Of a stretch of DNA of 10,311 bases, positions 1 through 6,582 are shown in pieces. A model generated the notes under the pieces. The model had not been told where the DNA came from. It did no database searches and saw only the letters and a list, made by a program, of their open reading frames with translations. Numbering within the stretch: position 1 is the first letter of the stretch; every line of letters starts with the position of its first letter. The stretch covers positions 1 to 10,311 of the forward strand of contig JBIOHJ010000118.1 in the NCBI GenBank assembly GCA_044448905.1, written 5' to 3'. Both the position numbers and the translations under genes were made by a program. This DNA comes from JBIOHJ01 sp044448905. Its GTDB lineage: Bacteria; Bacteroidota; Bacteroidia; AKYH767-A; OLB10.

Positions 1-23
1 ATGATTAACATAGTGCATATACC

Positions 24-64
24 ATTTCACCTGGACGGGGGCTTCGCGACCCGTCAGGTGAAAT
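24..64. repeat. Bulged inverted repeat (hairpin), REP-like
   Basis: Arms 24-39 and 50-64 pair over 15 base pairs with a single unpaired G at 34. They enclose a 10-base GC-rich loop (40-49). The stem is GC-rich in its inner half (ACGGG/CCCGT), unlike the AT-rich surroundings. No T-run follows on either strand, so a classic intrinsic terminator is not supported. It resembles the dispersed extragenic palindromes common in Bacteroidota, but that assignment is inference. A 27-codon frame (1-81) runs through it and is open at the left edge, so it could be the tail of an upstream gene. Confidence 0.6.
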
Positions 65-116
65 CAACAGGTAATTTCTGATGATGATAAAGTGTTTAGC
101 AACCGGAAAATTTTTA

Positions 117-147
117 TTGGAAATTAAATTTATTATAATTAACCTTG
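117..147 (+). promoter_or_regulatory. Weak candidate promoter for the T9SS cargo gene
   Basis: TTG at 117-119, a 20-base spacer, then TAACCTTG at 140-147. The second element matches the Bacteroidota -7 consensus TAnnTTTG at all fixed positions but one. The -7-like element lies in the left arm of the palindrome at 140-173. If real, transcription would start inside that palindrome, roughly 45 bases before the GTG start. One mismatch plus AT-rich context makes a chance match quite possible. Confidence 0.25.
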
Positions 148-173
148 CAGGGAATTAATTCCCTGCAAGGTTA
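140..173. repeat. 34-base perfect palindrome upstream of T9SS gene
   Basis: The sequence 140-173 is its own reverse complement without a mismatch. The arms are TAACCTTGCAGGG and CCCTGCAAGGTTA around an AATTAATT centre. The right side continues into TTTTAAG and the left side is AT-rich, so it could act as a bidirectional terminator for whatever lies to the left. It ends only 24 bases before the GTG start at 198, too close for a full promoter downstream of it. It is therefore either part of the next gene's 5' leader or overlaps its promoter. Confidence 0.75.
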
Positions 174-197
174 TTTTAAGTTGACAAAAACTACTAA

Positions 198-1832
198 GTG
201 AAAACAAAAATATATTTACCCGTAGTCTGCATTGGTTGTTTATTGCAAATAACAAACATTCAGGCACAGTCTTTTATATTATACGGAGATAAAACGTTTG
301 GAGGAGATCAATTGGAAATGAGTCAGAATATTCTTTATGACGGAAATGATAATTTTATAATAGGAGGATTTAGCGCAACAAACATAAATGGTGATAAAAC
401 TGATTCACTGTGTGATCCTGCTTTTGAAGATATATGGATTTTAAAAATTGATACTGCTTTTAATATTATCTGGCAAAACAGCATGGGAGGTGAAAGTTTC
501 GATTTATTTCCGAGAATGAGTTTTTTAACAGGTCAAGAAGCTATAGTCTTTTCCAATTCTGCAGATTCCGATAGTGCCTCTTGTGATAAAAGTGAGAACA
601 ACCGAGGCTCAAGAGATTATTGGGTTTGCCTTGTTGATTCAAGTGGTAACAAGCTTTGGGATAAAACACTTGGTGGATTTGATCAGGATCACGGACCATG
701 TATTGTTCAACTTTCTACTGGTAAATATATCGTTAGTGGTTCTTCCAACTCTACAATAGGTGGAGACAAGACCGTGCTTAACAATGGCTCATCTGATTTC
801 TGGACTCTCAAGTTAGACAGCCTTGGTAACAAGTTATGGGATAAAGTTTATGGCGGAACAGATCAGGAGATGGAAGGCAGTAATGACGAGTTTTCCGTTC
901 TAGCCTGTTCTGGAGATGATTTTATTTTAGCGGGAGTTACACTTAGTCCCATAAGCGGTGATGTTTCTGATTCTAGTCGCGGACTTGAGGATATATGGAT
1001 AATTAAATGCGACAGTAGTGGTAATAAAAAATGGGATAGAAGATTCGGAGGTAGCAGTAACGACCGTCCAGCACATATTATTAACACTATTGATAATGGA
1101 TTTATATTATGCGGGAATACATCGTCCCCTCAAGATGGTGATGTAAGTGAACCTCCACGAGGCTCTGCAGATTGGTGGGTGATAAAAATGGATTCCCTTG
1201 GCAATAAGCAATGGGACAGAAGGTATGGAGGTAATCAATGGGATCGATCATATTTTATAAAAGAAGTAGCCGGTGAAGGATATTGGATATGCGGGGGAAC
1301 GTCAAGCGATAGCTCTTTTGAAGTAAGCGAACCTACTTATGGATTTGGCGATTTCTGGATGTTAAAAATTGACAGTGTCGGAAATAAACTTTGGGATAAA
1401 CGTTTTGGTGCGAATGGTACAGATATGCTAATTAATTTTGTCATTTTACCAGATACTTCCATCGTTTTATGCGGCTATGCCGATAGCGGTGCTTCCGCAG
1501 TAAAAACTGATGTGGGTAAAGGAGGATATGATTACTGGTTAGTGCATTTTAAATACGGGTATAATACGGTTAGTGTAAATGAGCTAACCAATCCAAATAA
1601 TTCAGTTACCGTTTTTCCCAACCCTGCACAGGATATTATAAATATAACATCCACACAAAACTTTACTGCTGACCTCTTTGTATTATATGATGCAACTGGG
1701 AGAAAGGTAATAGAGCAAAAGATAAATAAAACAGCTACTGTAAACGTTAGCCAATTGCGGCAAGGTATTTATTTTTATGAGGTGAGGGATAGGGAGGGGA
1801 GAAAAGTGTATGGGAAATTGATAAAGCGATAA
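198..1832 (+). CDS. Secreted seven-repeat propeller-like protein with T9SS type A sorting domain
   Basis: A 544-residue protein starting at GTG. An N-terminal signal peptide (basic MKTK, hydrophobic core, likely cut after the Ala-Gln-Ala-Gln stretch near residue 24) supports that start; the next in-frame ATG, at residue 41, would remove it. The body is seven repeats of about 60 residues. Each carries D-x-W-x-x-K-x-D-S-x-G-N-K-x-W-D-K-x-x-G-G or a degraded version, with the first Trp at residues 80, 142, 202, 267, 327, 387 and 447. Seven regular repeats suggest a seven-bladed beta-propeller (inference). A linker near 455-470 leads to a C-terminal sorting domain (about 470-544) with VFPNPAQD, a YDATGRKV-type strand, QLRQGIYFYEV and a basic KLIKR end. 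In this family that domain directs export through the T9SS and attachment to the cell surface or release. Ligand unknown. It converges on gap. Confidence 0.9.
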   Translation: MKTKIYLPVVCIGCLLQITNIQAQSFILYGDKTFGGDQLEMSQNILYDGNDNFIIGGFSATNINGDKTDSLCDPAFEDIWILKIDTAFNIIWQNSMGGESFDLFPRMSFLTGQEAIVFSNSADSDSASCDKSENNRGSRDYWVCLVDSSGNKLWDKTLGGFDQDHGPCIVQLSTGKYIVSGSSNSTIGGDKTVLNNGSSDFWTLKLDSLGNKLWDKVYGGTDQEMEGSNDEFSVLACSGDDFILAGVTLSPISGDVSDSSRGLEDIWIIKCDSSGNKKWDRRFGGSSNDRPAHIINTIDNGFILCGNTSSPQDGDVSEPPRGSADWWVIKMDSLGNKQWDRRYGGNQWDRSYFIKEVAGEGYWICGGTSSDSSFEVSEPTYGFGDFWMLKIDSVGNKLWDKRFGANGTDMLINFVILPDTSIVLCGYADSGASAVKTDVGKGGYDYWLVHFKYGYNTVSVNELTNPNNSVTVFPNPAQDIINITSTQNFTADLFVLYDATGRKVIEQKINKTATVNVSQLRQGIYFYEVRDREGRKVYGKLIKR

Positions 1833-1852
1833 AATAAAAACCGCAAAATACA

Positions 1853-1871
1853 GCAGGTTTTCAAAACCTGC
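1853..1871 (-). terminator. Palindrome between convergent genes, probable terminator of gap
   Basis: Perfect 9-base arms (GCAGGTTTT / AAAACCTGC) around a single C. It lies 20 bases after the T9SS gene stop and 26 bases beyond the gap stop. On the minus strand the stem is followed by a T-rich stretch (about 1830-1852), which suits termination of gap; on the plus strand no T-run follows. The AGGTTTT...AAAACCT core resembles short repeats I know to recur between Bacteroidota genes, so it may be a dispersed element serving as a terminator. Confidence 0.5.
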
Positions 1872-1897
1872 CGGGTGCCGGGGAGCAAAACGTAAAA

Positions 1898-2887
1898 TCA
1901 GCTTCCAATCTTTTCAACCAGCTCGGCTACCCGTGTAGAGTATCCCATTTCGTTATCATACCAGCCGAATACTTTTACCATTTTGCCCAATACCGATGTG
2001 AGCTGCGCATCAAAGATGCATGAATGTGTATTGCCAATAATATCAACCGAAACTATGGGGTCTTCAGTGTACTGAAGAATTCCTTTTAAATTGGTTTCGG
2101 ATGCTTTCTTAAAAGCGGCATTCAACTCTTCGGGCGTGGTTTGTTTTTGCAAAATGCAGGTAATATCGGTAAGCGAGCCGCTTATAACCGGAACACGGAT
2201 ACCGGCTCCGCCAATCTTACCTTTTAATTCAGGAAAAATATCGGTAATGGCTTTTGCGGCACCTGTAGTAGTCGGAATTATGGAAACTGCGGCCGCGCGC
2301 GCCCTTCTTAAATCTTTATGCGGGGCATCGTGAAGGCTCTGGTCGCCCGTGTAAGCGTGTATGGTTGTAATTTGTGCCGATTCGATAATCCAGTTTTCGT
2401 TCAGAATCTTAAGCATAGGCGCAGCGTTATTCGTAGTGCACGAAGCGTTGGAAATAACTTTTTCGCTGCCGTCAAGTATGGTATCATTCACGCCAATTAC
2501 AATGGATTTTAAATTCCCGGTAGCCGGAGCCGATATGATTACTTTTCTTGCACCGGCTTTACAATGCGCTTCGGCTTTGGCAGCTTCGGTAAACCTGCCT
2601 GTTGATTCGATTACCACATCAATACCCAGTTTTGCCCAGGGCAAAAGCGATGGATCTTTTTCGGCATAAACAGTTATTGTTTTTCCGTTAACCAATAAAG
2701 AATTACTCGTAGCGCTTACTGTTCCTTTAAACCCTCCGTGAACCGAATCATATTTAAGCAAATGGGCAAGTGTGGCAGGATCGGTAAGATCATTCAACGC
2801 AACAACCTCGATAGATGATCGCTCAATTAATTTTTTAAATGCGGTGCGTCCTATACGCCCGAAACCGTTTATCGCAACTTTAATCAT
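1898..2887 (-). CDS. gap: Type I glyceraldehyde-3-phosphate dehydrogenase
   Basis: A 329-residue cytosolic enzyme, the usual length. It oxidises glyceraldehyde 3-phosphate to 1,3-bisphosphoglycerate with NAD(P) and phosphate in glycolysis, or runs in reverse in gluconeogenesis. The Rossmann motif NGFGRIGR spans residues 7-14. The SNASCTTN motif places the catalytic Cys at 150, with the assisting His at 177. Asp33 after the second strand favours NAD. The adjacent cofactor loop reads DAPHKDLRRAR: it keeps the Pro of NAD enzymes but has Ala where the Bacillus stearothermophilus NAD enzyme has Leu, so cofactor preference is not fully settled. The ATG start gives the canonical MIKVAINGFGRIGR beginning. 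It lies 46 bases downstream of lipA on the same strand, possibly in the same transcript; I see no good promoter in that gap. Confidence 0.97.
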   Translation of the reverse strand: MIKVAINGFGRIGRTAFKKLIERSSIEVVALNDLTDPATLAHLLKYDSVHGGFKGTVSATSNSLLVNGKTITVYAEKDPSLLPWAKLGIDVVIESTGRFTEAAKAEAHCKAGARKVIISAPATGNLKSIVIGVNDTILDGSEKVISNASCTTNNAAPMLKILNENWIIESAQITTIHAYTGDQSLHDAPHKDLRRARAAAVSIIPTTTGAAKAITDIFPELKGKIGGAGIRVPVISGSLTDITCILQKQTTPEELNAAFKKASETNLKGILQYTEDPIVSVDIIGNTHSCIFDAQLTSVLGKMVKVFGWYDNEMGYSTRVAELVEKIGS

Positions 2888-2933
2888 AATTAGAATTTAG
2901 AAATTGGAAAATTAAATATTGTAAAAAATTTAG

Positions 2934-3806
2934 TCAAACCAAATGCCTTTCGGCATGATAAGATGATCGAACGAGCGGGCCGCTTTCCACGTAGCGGAAT
3001 CCCATTTGCAATCCAATGCCTTTATATTTTTTAAACCTGTCGGGATGTACGAACTCATAAACCGGTAAATGTTGTTTTGTTGGCTGAAGATATTGTCCGA
3101 GAGTCAGAATCTGCACTCCGTTTCGCAGCAAGTCTTCCATGGTTTGAAGAGTTTCGTCTTCCGATTCACCTAATCCCAGCATTATCCCTGATTTTGTTCT
3201 TGCCCCCGACTCACTTATCGCTTTTAATACTTCCAGGCTGCGGTCGTATTTTGCCTGTACGCGAACTTGCTTTGTCAATCGCCTTATGGTTTCAAGATTG
3301 TGAGAAATTACTTCAGGCTTTTCATCAATTATCATTTGCAGACTTTCAAAGTTTCCTTTAAAATCTCCTATCAGGGTTTCCATAGTAGTGCCGGGAGAAA
3401 TTTTTCTTACCGCACGAATTGTTTCCACCCAAACAGAAGCTCCGCCATCGGACAAATCATCACGGTCAACACAGGTGATAACACAATGTTTTACACTCAT
3501 CAGCTTTACACTCTTTGCGACACGCAGTGGCTCCATCGCATCAACCGGTTCGGGCTTACCTGTTGCAACAGCGCAAAACCCGCACGAACGGGTACAGATA
3601 TTTCCAAGAATCATAAACGTAGCTGTACCCGCGCCCCAGCATTCGCCCATGTTAGGGCAATTGCCGCTTTCGCAAATGGTGTGCAGTTTAAAATCATCAA
3701 CCAGGCTGCGAACTTTCCTGTATTCTTCACCAATAGGTAGCTTTACCTTAAGCCAACCTGGTTTTTGTATTTTGAAAGAAGTAGCGGTTAGAATTTCCTC
3801 GGACAT
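2934..3806 (-). CDS. lipA: Lipoyl synthase (radical SAM, two 4Fe-4S clusters)
   Basis: A 290-residue enzyme that inserts two sulfur atoms into octanoyl groups on lipoyl-domain proteins (pyruvate and 2-oxoglutarate dehydrogenases, glycine cleavage H protein). The auxiliary cluster ligands form CX4CX5C at Cys45, Cys50 and Cys56. The radical SAM motif CX3CX2C is at Cys71, Cys75 and Cys78. The C-terminal RSSYHA motif (280-285) supplies the serine that ligates the auxiliary cluster in this family. All signature elements are intact, so the protein should be active. The octanoyltransferase lipB is not in the window. The ATG start has no Shine-Dalgarno and lies 48 bases after the upstream barrel gene, in an AT-rich spacer with ATTGATT repeats. 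Co-transcription with that gene and gap is plausible from spacing only. Confidence 0.98.
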   Translation of the reverse strand: MSEEILTATSFKIQKPGWLKVKLPIGEEYRKVRSLVDDFKLHTICESGNCPNMGECWGAGTATFMILGNICTRSCGFCAVATGKPEPVDAMEPLRVAKSVKLMSVKHCVITCVDRDDLSDGGASVWVETIRAVRKISPGTTMETLIGDFKGNFESLQMIIDEKPEVISHNLETIRRLTKQVRVQAKYDRSLEVLKAISESGARTKSGIMLGLGESEDETLQTMEDLLRNGVQILTLGQYLQPTKQHLPVYEFVHPDRFKKYKGIGLQMGFRYVESGPLVRSSYHAERHLV

Positions 3807-3854
3807 AAAGTTTCAATAGACAATAAAAAATAATCAATAATCAATTTCTCAGAT

Positions 3855-4631
3855 TCACCATTTTTTCCCGTAAAGGATATTGATATAAAAATTAAAATAC
3901 ACCTGGCTGTTTTTAACAGGCGGTTCAATGCTTTTTGGTAATTCCATAATGGGAATGGTGCTGCCATATGCATCTACAGTCATTCCGCATTCAATAATTT
4001 TCACATCATCATCCGAAGAGCCGTATTCAAAGCTGAGACCAAGCTTTGCATACAAACCCGGATATGGTTTTGTTTCGCTTAACCCCTTTGTAAAAGAAGC
4101 CCTGCCATATATATATTCAATAGAGTGAAGATCGGGGTTGTATTTTTCTACAGAAAGATTCAATGCCTCAGGATTGTTTGAATTATCGTGGATAATGTTC
4201 AGGTAAACAGGTTTTGCCAGGCCAAGTGAAAGGCCTCCCGTATAATTGAGGCGGAGTTCAACACCACCCCTTTCGGCTTTGCCCGCAATAACCCGTTGCA
4301 TACCTATTGCAGCACGCAATACCGAAACAGAATTGAGCTTTCCAAATACAAATGATTTGCTGTTTTCGTAGTAAGGATTCACCGATTTAATTTCTTTGGA
4401 ATGTTTCATACCCACAAATTCAAATTCCCACATTCGTTTTTTGGAAACGGTAATATTTTTACCCCGCCTGAAATCAATTCCCCATCCGCTTGAATGTATA
4501 TTCACACCAAAGCTGAATTCGTTTCGCAACAATTCGGGAGGAGTTTCAACATATTCATTGGGGTTGGCTTGTGCCAATAAAAAATCAAAAGGCGCAAGCA
4601 GGATACACGCTGAAAAAATTATTTTTTTCAT
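3855..4631 (-). CDS. Hypothetical secreted protein, probable outer-membrane beta-barrel
   Basis: A 258-residue protein I cannot assign to a named family. Residues 1-20 or so form a clear signal peptide (MKK, hydrophobic stretch, cleavage after Ala20 or Ala22). The mature part is rich in short alternating hydrophobic/polar strands with Tyr, Phe and Gly, for example around 38-56, 67-76, 93-117, 123-147, 193-204 and 244-258. It ends in an aromatic residue (GKKW). These are typical of small Bacteroidota outer-membrane barrels, so the location is inferred from composition rather than homology. No catalytic motif is visible. It is the first gene of a minus-strand series with lipA and gap, and diverges from the OsmC-family gene across 61 bases. 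A strong -7 element sits immediately before its ATG. Confidence 0.75.
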   Translation of the reverse strand: MKKIIFSACILLAPFDFLLAQANPNEYVETPPELLRNEFSFGVNIHSSGWGIDFRRGKNITVSKKRMWEFEFVGMKHSKEIKSVNPYYENSKSFVFGKLNSVSVLRAAIGMQRVIAGKAERGGVELRLNYTGGLSLGLAKPVYLNIIHDNSNNPEALNLSVEKYNPDLHSIEYIYGRASFTKGLSETKPYPGLYAKLGLSFEYGSSDDDVKIIECGMTVDAYGSTIPIMELPKSIEPPVKNSQVYFNFYINILYGKKW

Positions 4632-4635
4632 ATAG

Positions 4636-4643
4636 CAAAGGTA
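4636..4643 (-). promoter_or_regulatory. Candidate Bacteroidota -7 element of the barrel gene
   Basis: On the minus strand this reads TACCTTTG, a full match to the TAnnTTTG -7 consensus. It ends only four bases before the ATG at 4631, so transcription would begin at or next to the start codon, giving a leaderless or nearly leaderless mRNA. No clear TTG is found at the expected -33 spacing; the upstream stretch is AT-rich. The motif lies in the 61-base divergent region shared with the OsmC-family gene. Confidence 0.45.
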
Positions 4644-4692
4644 AGATTATTAAATGAAAACGCTCTTTTAAAAATTGTTAATTTTACACATC

Positions 4693-5103
4693 ATGGCAAC
4701 CATTCACACAAAGTATTCAGGAGATTTGCGCACAAAGGCAACCCATCTTCAATCGGGAAATGAAATAATAACCGATGCACCGCTTGATAACAAGGGCAGG
4801 GGCGAAGCCTTTTCGCCTACGGATTTGCTTGCAGCTTCGCTTGGCAGCTGCATGTTAACTATAATGGGTATTGCAGCCCGAACACATGGCTTTACTATTG
4901 ACGACACCGAAATGAATATTACCAAAATCATGGCGTCTAATCCGCGAAGAGTTGCAGGAGTAAAAGTGGAATTCTCAATGCCAAAAAATAATTTTACTGA
5001 TGATCAGAAAAAAATAATTGACCGTGCTGCGCGTACCTGCCCGGTTGCATTAAGCCTTAGCCCGGAAATAAAACAAGAGGTGATATTTAATTATGAATGC
5101 TGA
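4693..5103 (+). CDS. OsmC/Ohr-family peroxidase-like protein
   Basis: A 136-residue cytosolic protein, normal for the family. OsmC and Ohr proteins reduce organic hydroperoxides using two cysteines, usually recharged by lipoylated proteins or other thiols. The two family cysteines are present: Cys53 in SPTDLLAASLGSCMLT and Cys116 in AARTCPVALSLS. Arg13 in the N-terminal strand is a candidate for the conserved active-site Arg. The sequence resembles the general OsmC branch (YhfA-like) more than classical Ohr, so the substrate is uncertain. I chose the ATG at 4693 because the protein then starts at the usual MATIHTKYSG-type strand; a TTG at 4675 would add six unconserved residues. A weak -7-like TAATTTTA (4679-4686) lies just before it. 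Guanine deaminase follows 22 bases later on the same strand. Confidence 0.9.
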   Translation: MATIHTKYSGDLRTKATHLQSGNEIITDAPLDNKGRGEAFSPTDLLAASLGSCMLTIMGIAARTHGFTIDDTEMNITKIMASNPRRVAGVKVEFSMPKNNFTDDQKKIIDRAARTCPVALSLSPEIKQEVIFNYEC

Positions 5104-5125
5104 ATTATGAATTGTGAATGGGAAG

Positions 5126-5596
5126 ATGAGAGACCATAAATTTTTGCAACTTGCTATTGAACTTTCTAAGGAGGCATTAGAAAACAATAAAGGCGGACCA
5201 TTCGGATGCGTGAGTGTAAAAGACGGAAAAATAATAGGTAAAGGTTGTAACGCTGTAACATCTATGAATGACCCTACGGCTCATGCCGAAATTGTTGCTA
5301 TACGAGAAGCCTGTCAAAATCTGAATTCATTTCAATTAAACGGATGTGAAGTGTATTCTTCGTGCGAACCCTGCCCCATGTGTTTGGGTGCAATTTACTG
5401 GGCGCGGCCCGATGCAGTTTATTTTGCAAACACCCGAAGCGATGCGGCCGAAGCCGGTTTTGATGATGCTTTTATTTATGATGAAATAAATATTTTGCCC
5501 CGCGACAGAAAAATAAAAATGGTTCATGCTCCTGACAAGGAAGCATTGCGGGTATTTAAAAGCTGGACGGAGAAAGAGAATAAAGTGAAATATTGA
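5126..5596 (+). CDS. guaD: Guanine deaminase, CDA-superfamily type
   Basis: A 156-residue cytosolic zinc hydrolase converting guanine to xanthine and ammonia in purine breakdown and salvage. The zinc and proton-shuttle motifs are complete: TAHAE with His53 and Glu55, and EPCPMC with Cys83 and Cys86. The match to Bacillus subtilis GuaD is close from memory (GGPFG, NDPTAHAE, SSCEPCPMCLGAIYWARP, DAAEAGFDD), including Asp114 and a C-terminal Tyr156, both implicated in substrate recognition in the domain-swapped dimer. That numbering favours the ATG at 5126; an in-frame GTG at 5114 would add four residues. It is more guanine-specific in appearance than TadA tRNA deaminases, which also carry HAE/PCxxC. 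It probably shares a transcript with the OsmC-family gene 22 bases upstream. It converges on fmt with 12 bases between stops and no visible terminator. Confidence 0.93.
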   Translation: MRDHKFLQLAIELSKEALENNKGGPFGCVSVKDGKIIGKGCNAVTSMNDPTAHAEIVAIREACQNLNSFQLNGCEVYSSCEPCPMCLGAIYWARPDAVYFANTRSDAAEAGFDDAFIYDEINILPRDRKIKMVHAPDKEALRVFKSWTEKENKVKY

Positions 5597-5608
5597 TTTT
5601 GTTAATGC

Positions 5609-6580
5609 TTACTCTACTTTCCACTTATTCGTAATCGCAAACCCTCTTAGCATTTCTTCAACAGCAAGTTTCTTTTTGCCGGGAAGTTGCATTTCCAAAA
5701 TTCTAATCCATCCGTCTCCGCACGCAATTTTTAAAAATGTTTTTGAATCGGTAATAATCGTTCCTGCTTTTGTTTTTTCCGAAGAAAAGTCAGGCCGACT
5801 TTTAAAAATCTTTACCATAACATTTTCTCCTTCCGGTGAAATCAAATGAGTAAACGCGGCAGGGCAGGGGCTTAACCCGCGGATGTGGTTATGAATTGCA
5901 GTCATTGTTTTATTCCAGTCAATGCGGCAATCTTCTTTAAATATTTTAGGAGCTGTTTTCAAAAATTCATTTTCTGTAATCAATGTTGATTGAGGAATTT
6001 CTTTAGCAGTTCCTTCTTCAATTGCCTGTACGGTTTTTAAAACAAGTTCAGCACCGGTAATCATTAACCTGTCGTGCAGTTCACCTGCTGTTTCATTTTC
6101 ATCAATCAAAACTTTTTCGCGGAATAAAATATTACCGGTATCAACCTGGTGTTTTAGAAAAAAAGTAGTTACACCGGTTTCTTTTTCACCATTCATAATT
6201 GCGCGGTTTATTGGAGCGGCACCACGGTATTGGGGCAGGAGGGAAGCATGCAGGTTAAAAGTTCCCATTCGAGGCATTTGCCATAATTCAAGAGGCATCA
6301 TGCGGAAAGCAACCACTATCATTAAACCGAGTGTAAGAGATTTTATATCATTTAGAAATTTTGGGTCTTTTAGATTTTCGGGCTGAAAAATTTTAAGATT
6401 GTGCTGAAGTGCAAATTTTTTTACTACTGATGGTGTTAATTGTAATCCTCTGCCTGATGGTTTGTCAGGGGCAGTTACAATACCAACTACATTATAATTA
6501 TTTTTTAAAAGAATTTCTAAAGAAGGAACTGCAAACTCAGGAGTTCCCAAAAAAACAATTTTAAAATTCTTTTCAGTCAT
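5609..6580 (-). CDS. fmt: Methionyl-tRNA formyltransferase
   Basis: A 323-residue cytosolic enzyme that formylates Met-tRNAfMet with 10-formyl-tetrahydrofolate for translation initiation. The N-terminal formyltransferase domain (about 6-205) begins with VFLGTPEFAVP. It carries the catalytic triad Asn109, His111 and Asp147 in FNLHASLLPQYRGAAP and HQVDTGNILF. The C-terminal tRNA-binding domain follows (about 210-320), with the usual RGLSPCPAAF segment at 234-243. I place the start at the ATG at 6580. The frame stays open upstream to 6634, but those 18 residues lie inside the preceding lipoprotein gene and precede the conserved start. The lipoprotein stop codon is only two bases before this ATG, which strongly implies translational coupling. 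The more usual Bacteroidota neighbours of fmt, such as def or recQ, are absent here. Confidence 0.97.
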   Translation of the reverse strand: MTEKNFKIVFLGTPEFAVPSLEILLKNNYNVVGIVTAPDKPSGRGLQLTPSVVKKFALQHNLKIFQPENLKDPKFLNDIKSLTLGLMIVVAFRMMPLELWQMPRMGTFNLHASLLPQYRGAAPINRAIMNGEKETGVTTFFLKHQVDTGNILFREKVLIDENETAGELHDRLMITGAELVLKTVQAIEEGTAKEIPQSTLITENEFLKTAPKIFKEDCRIDWNKTMTAIHNHIRGLSPCPAAFTHLISPEGENVMVKIFKSRPDFSSEKTKAGTIITDSKTFLKIACGDGWIRILEMQLPGKKKLAVEEMLRGFAITNKWKVE

Positions 6581-6582
6581 AT

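Noticed and set aside
1..81. A 27-codon frame from ATG at position 1 to TGA at 79-81.
   Set aside because: It runs through the hairpin at 24-64, resembles nothing I know and begins exactly at the window edge. It could be the tail of an upstream gene, but nothing supports a call.
181..186. TTGACA just before the T9SS gene as a sigma-70 -35 box.
   Set aside because: It is only 11 bases before the start codon, and Bacteroidota primary sigma factors do not use the TTGACA/TATAAT consensus.
2361..2669. A 102-codon plus-strand frame opposite gap.
   Set aside because: Antisense to the conserved catalytic region of GAPDH, with no domain and no promoter.
3388..3819. A 143-codon open frame on the plus strand opposite lipA.
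   Set aside because: It lies almost entirely antisense to lipA, whose cluster motifs are intact. The translation has no recognisable domain and reflects the codon bias of the real gene.
5114..5125. GTG at 5114 as the guanine deaminase start.
   Set aside because: Starting at the ATG at 5126 gives 156 residues with zinc ligands at 53, 83 and 86 and a terminal Tyr156, the same numbering as Bacillus subtilis GuaD as I recall it.
5126..5596. TadA tRNA adenosine deaminase as an alternative identity.
   Set aside because: HAE and PCxxC are shared by both families, but the AEAGFDD segment, the C-terminal swapped tail with a final Tyr and the overall match point to guanine deaminase.
5597..5608. Terminator between the convergent guanine deaminase and fmt genes.
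   Set aside because: The 12-base spacer holds no inverted repeat; only a short T-run is seen on the plus strand.
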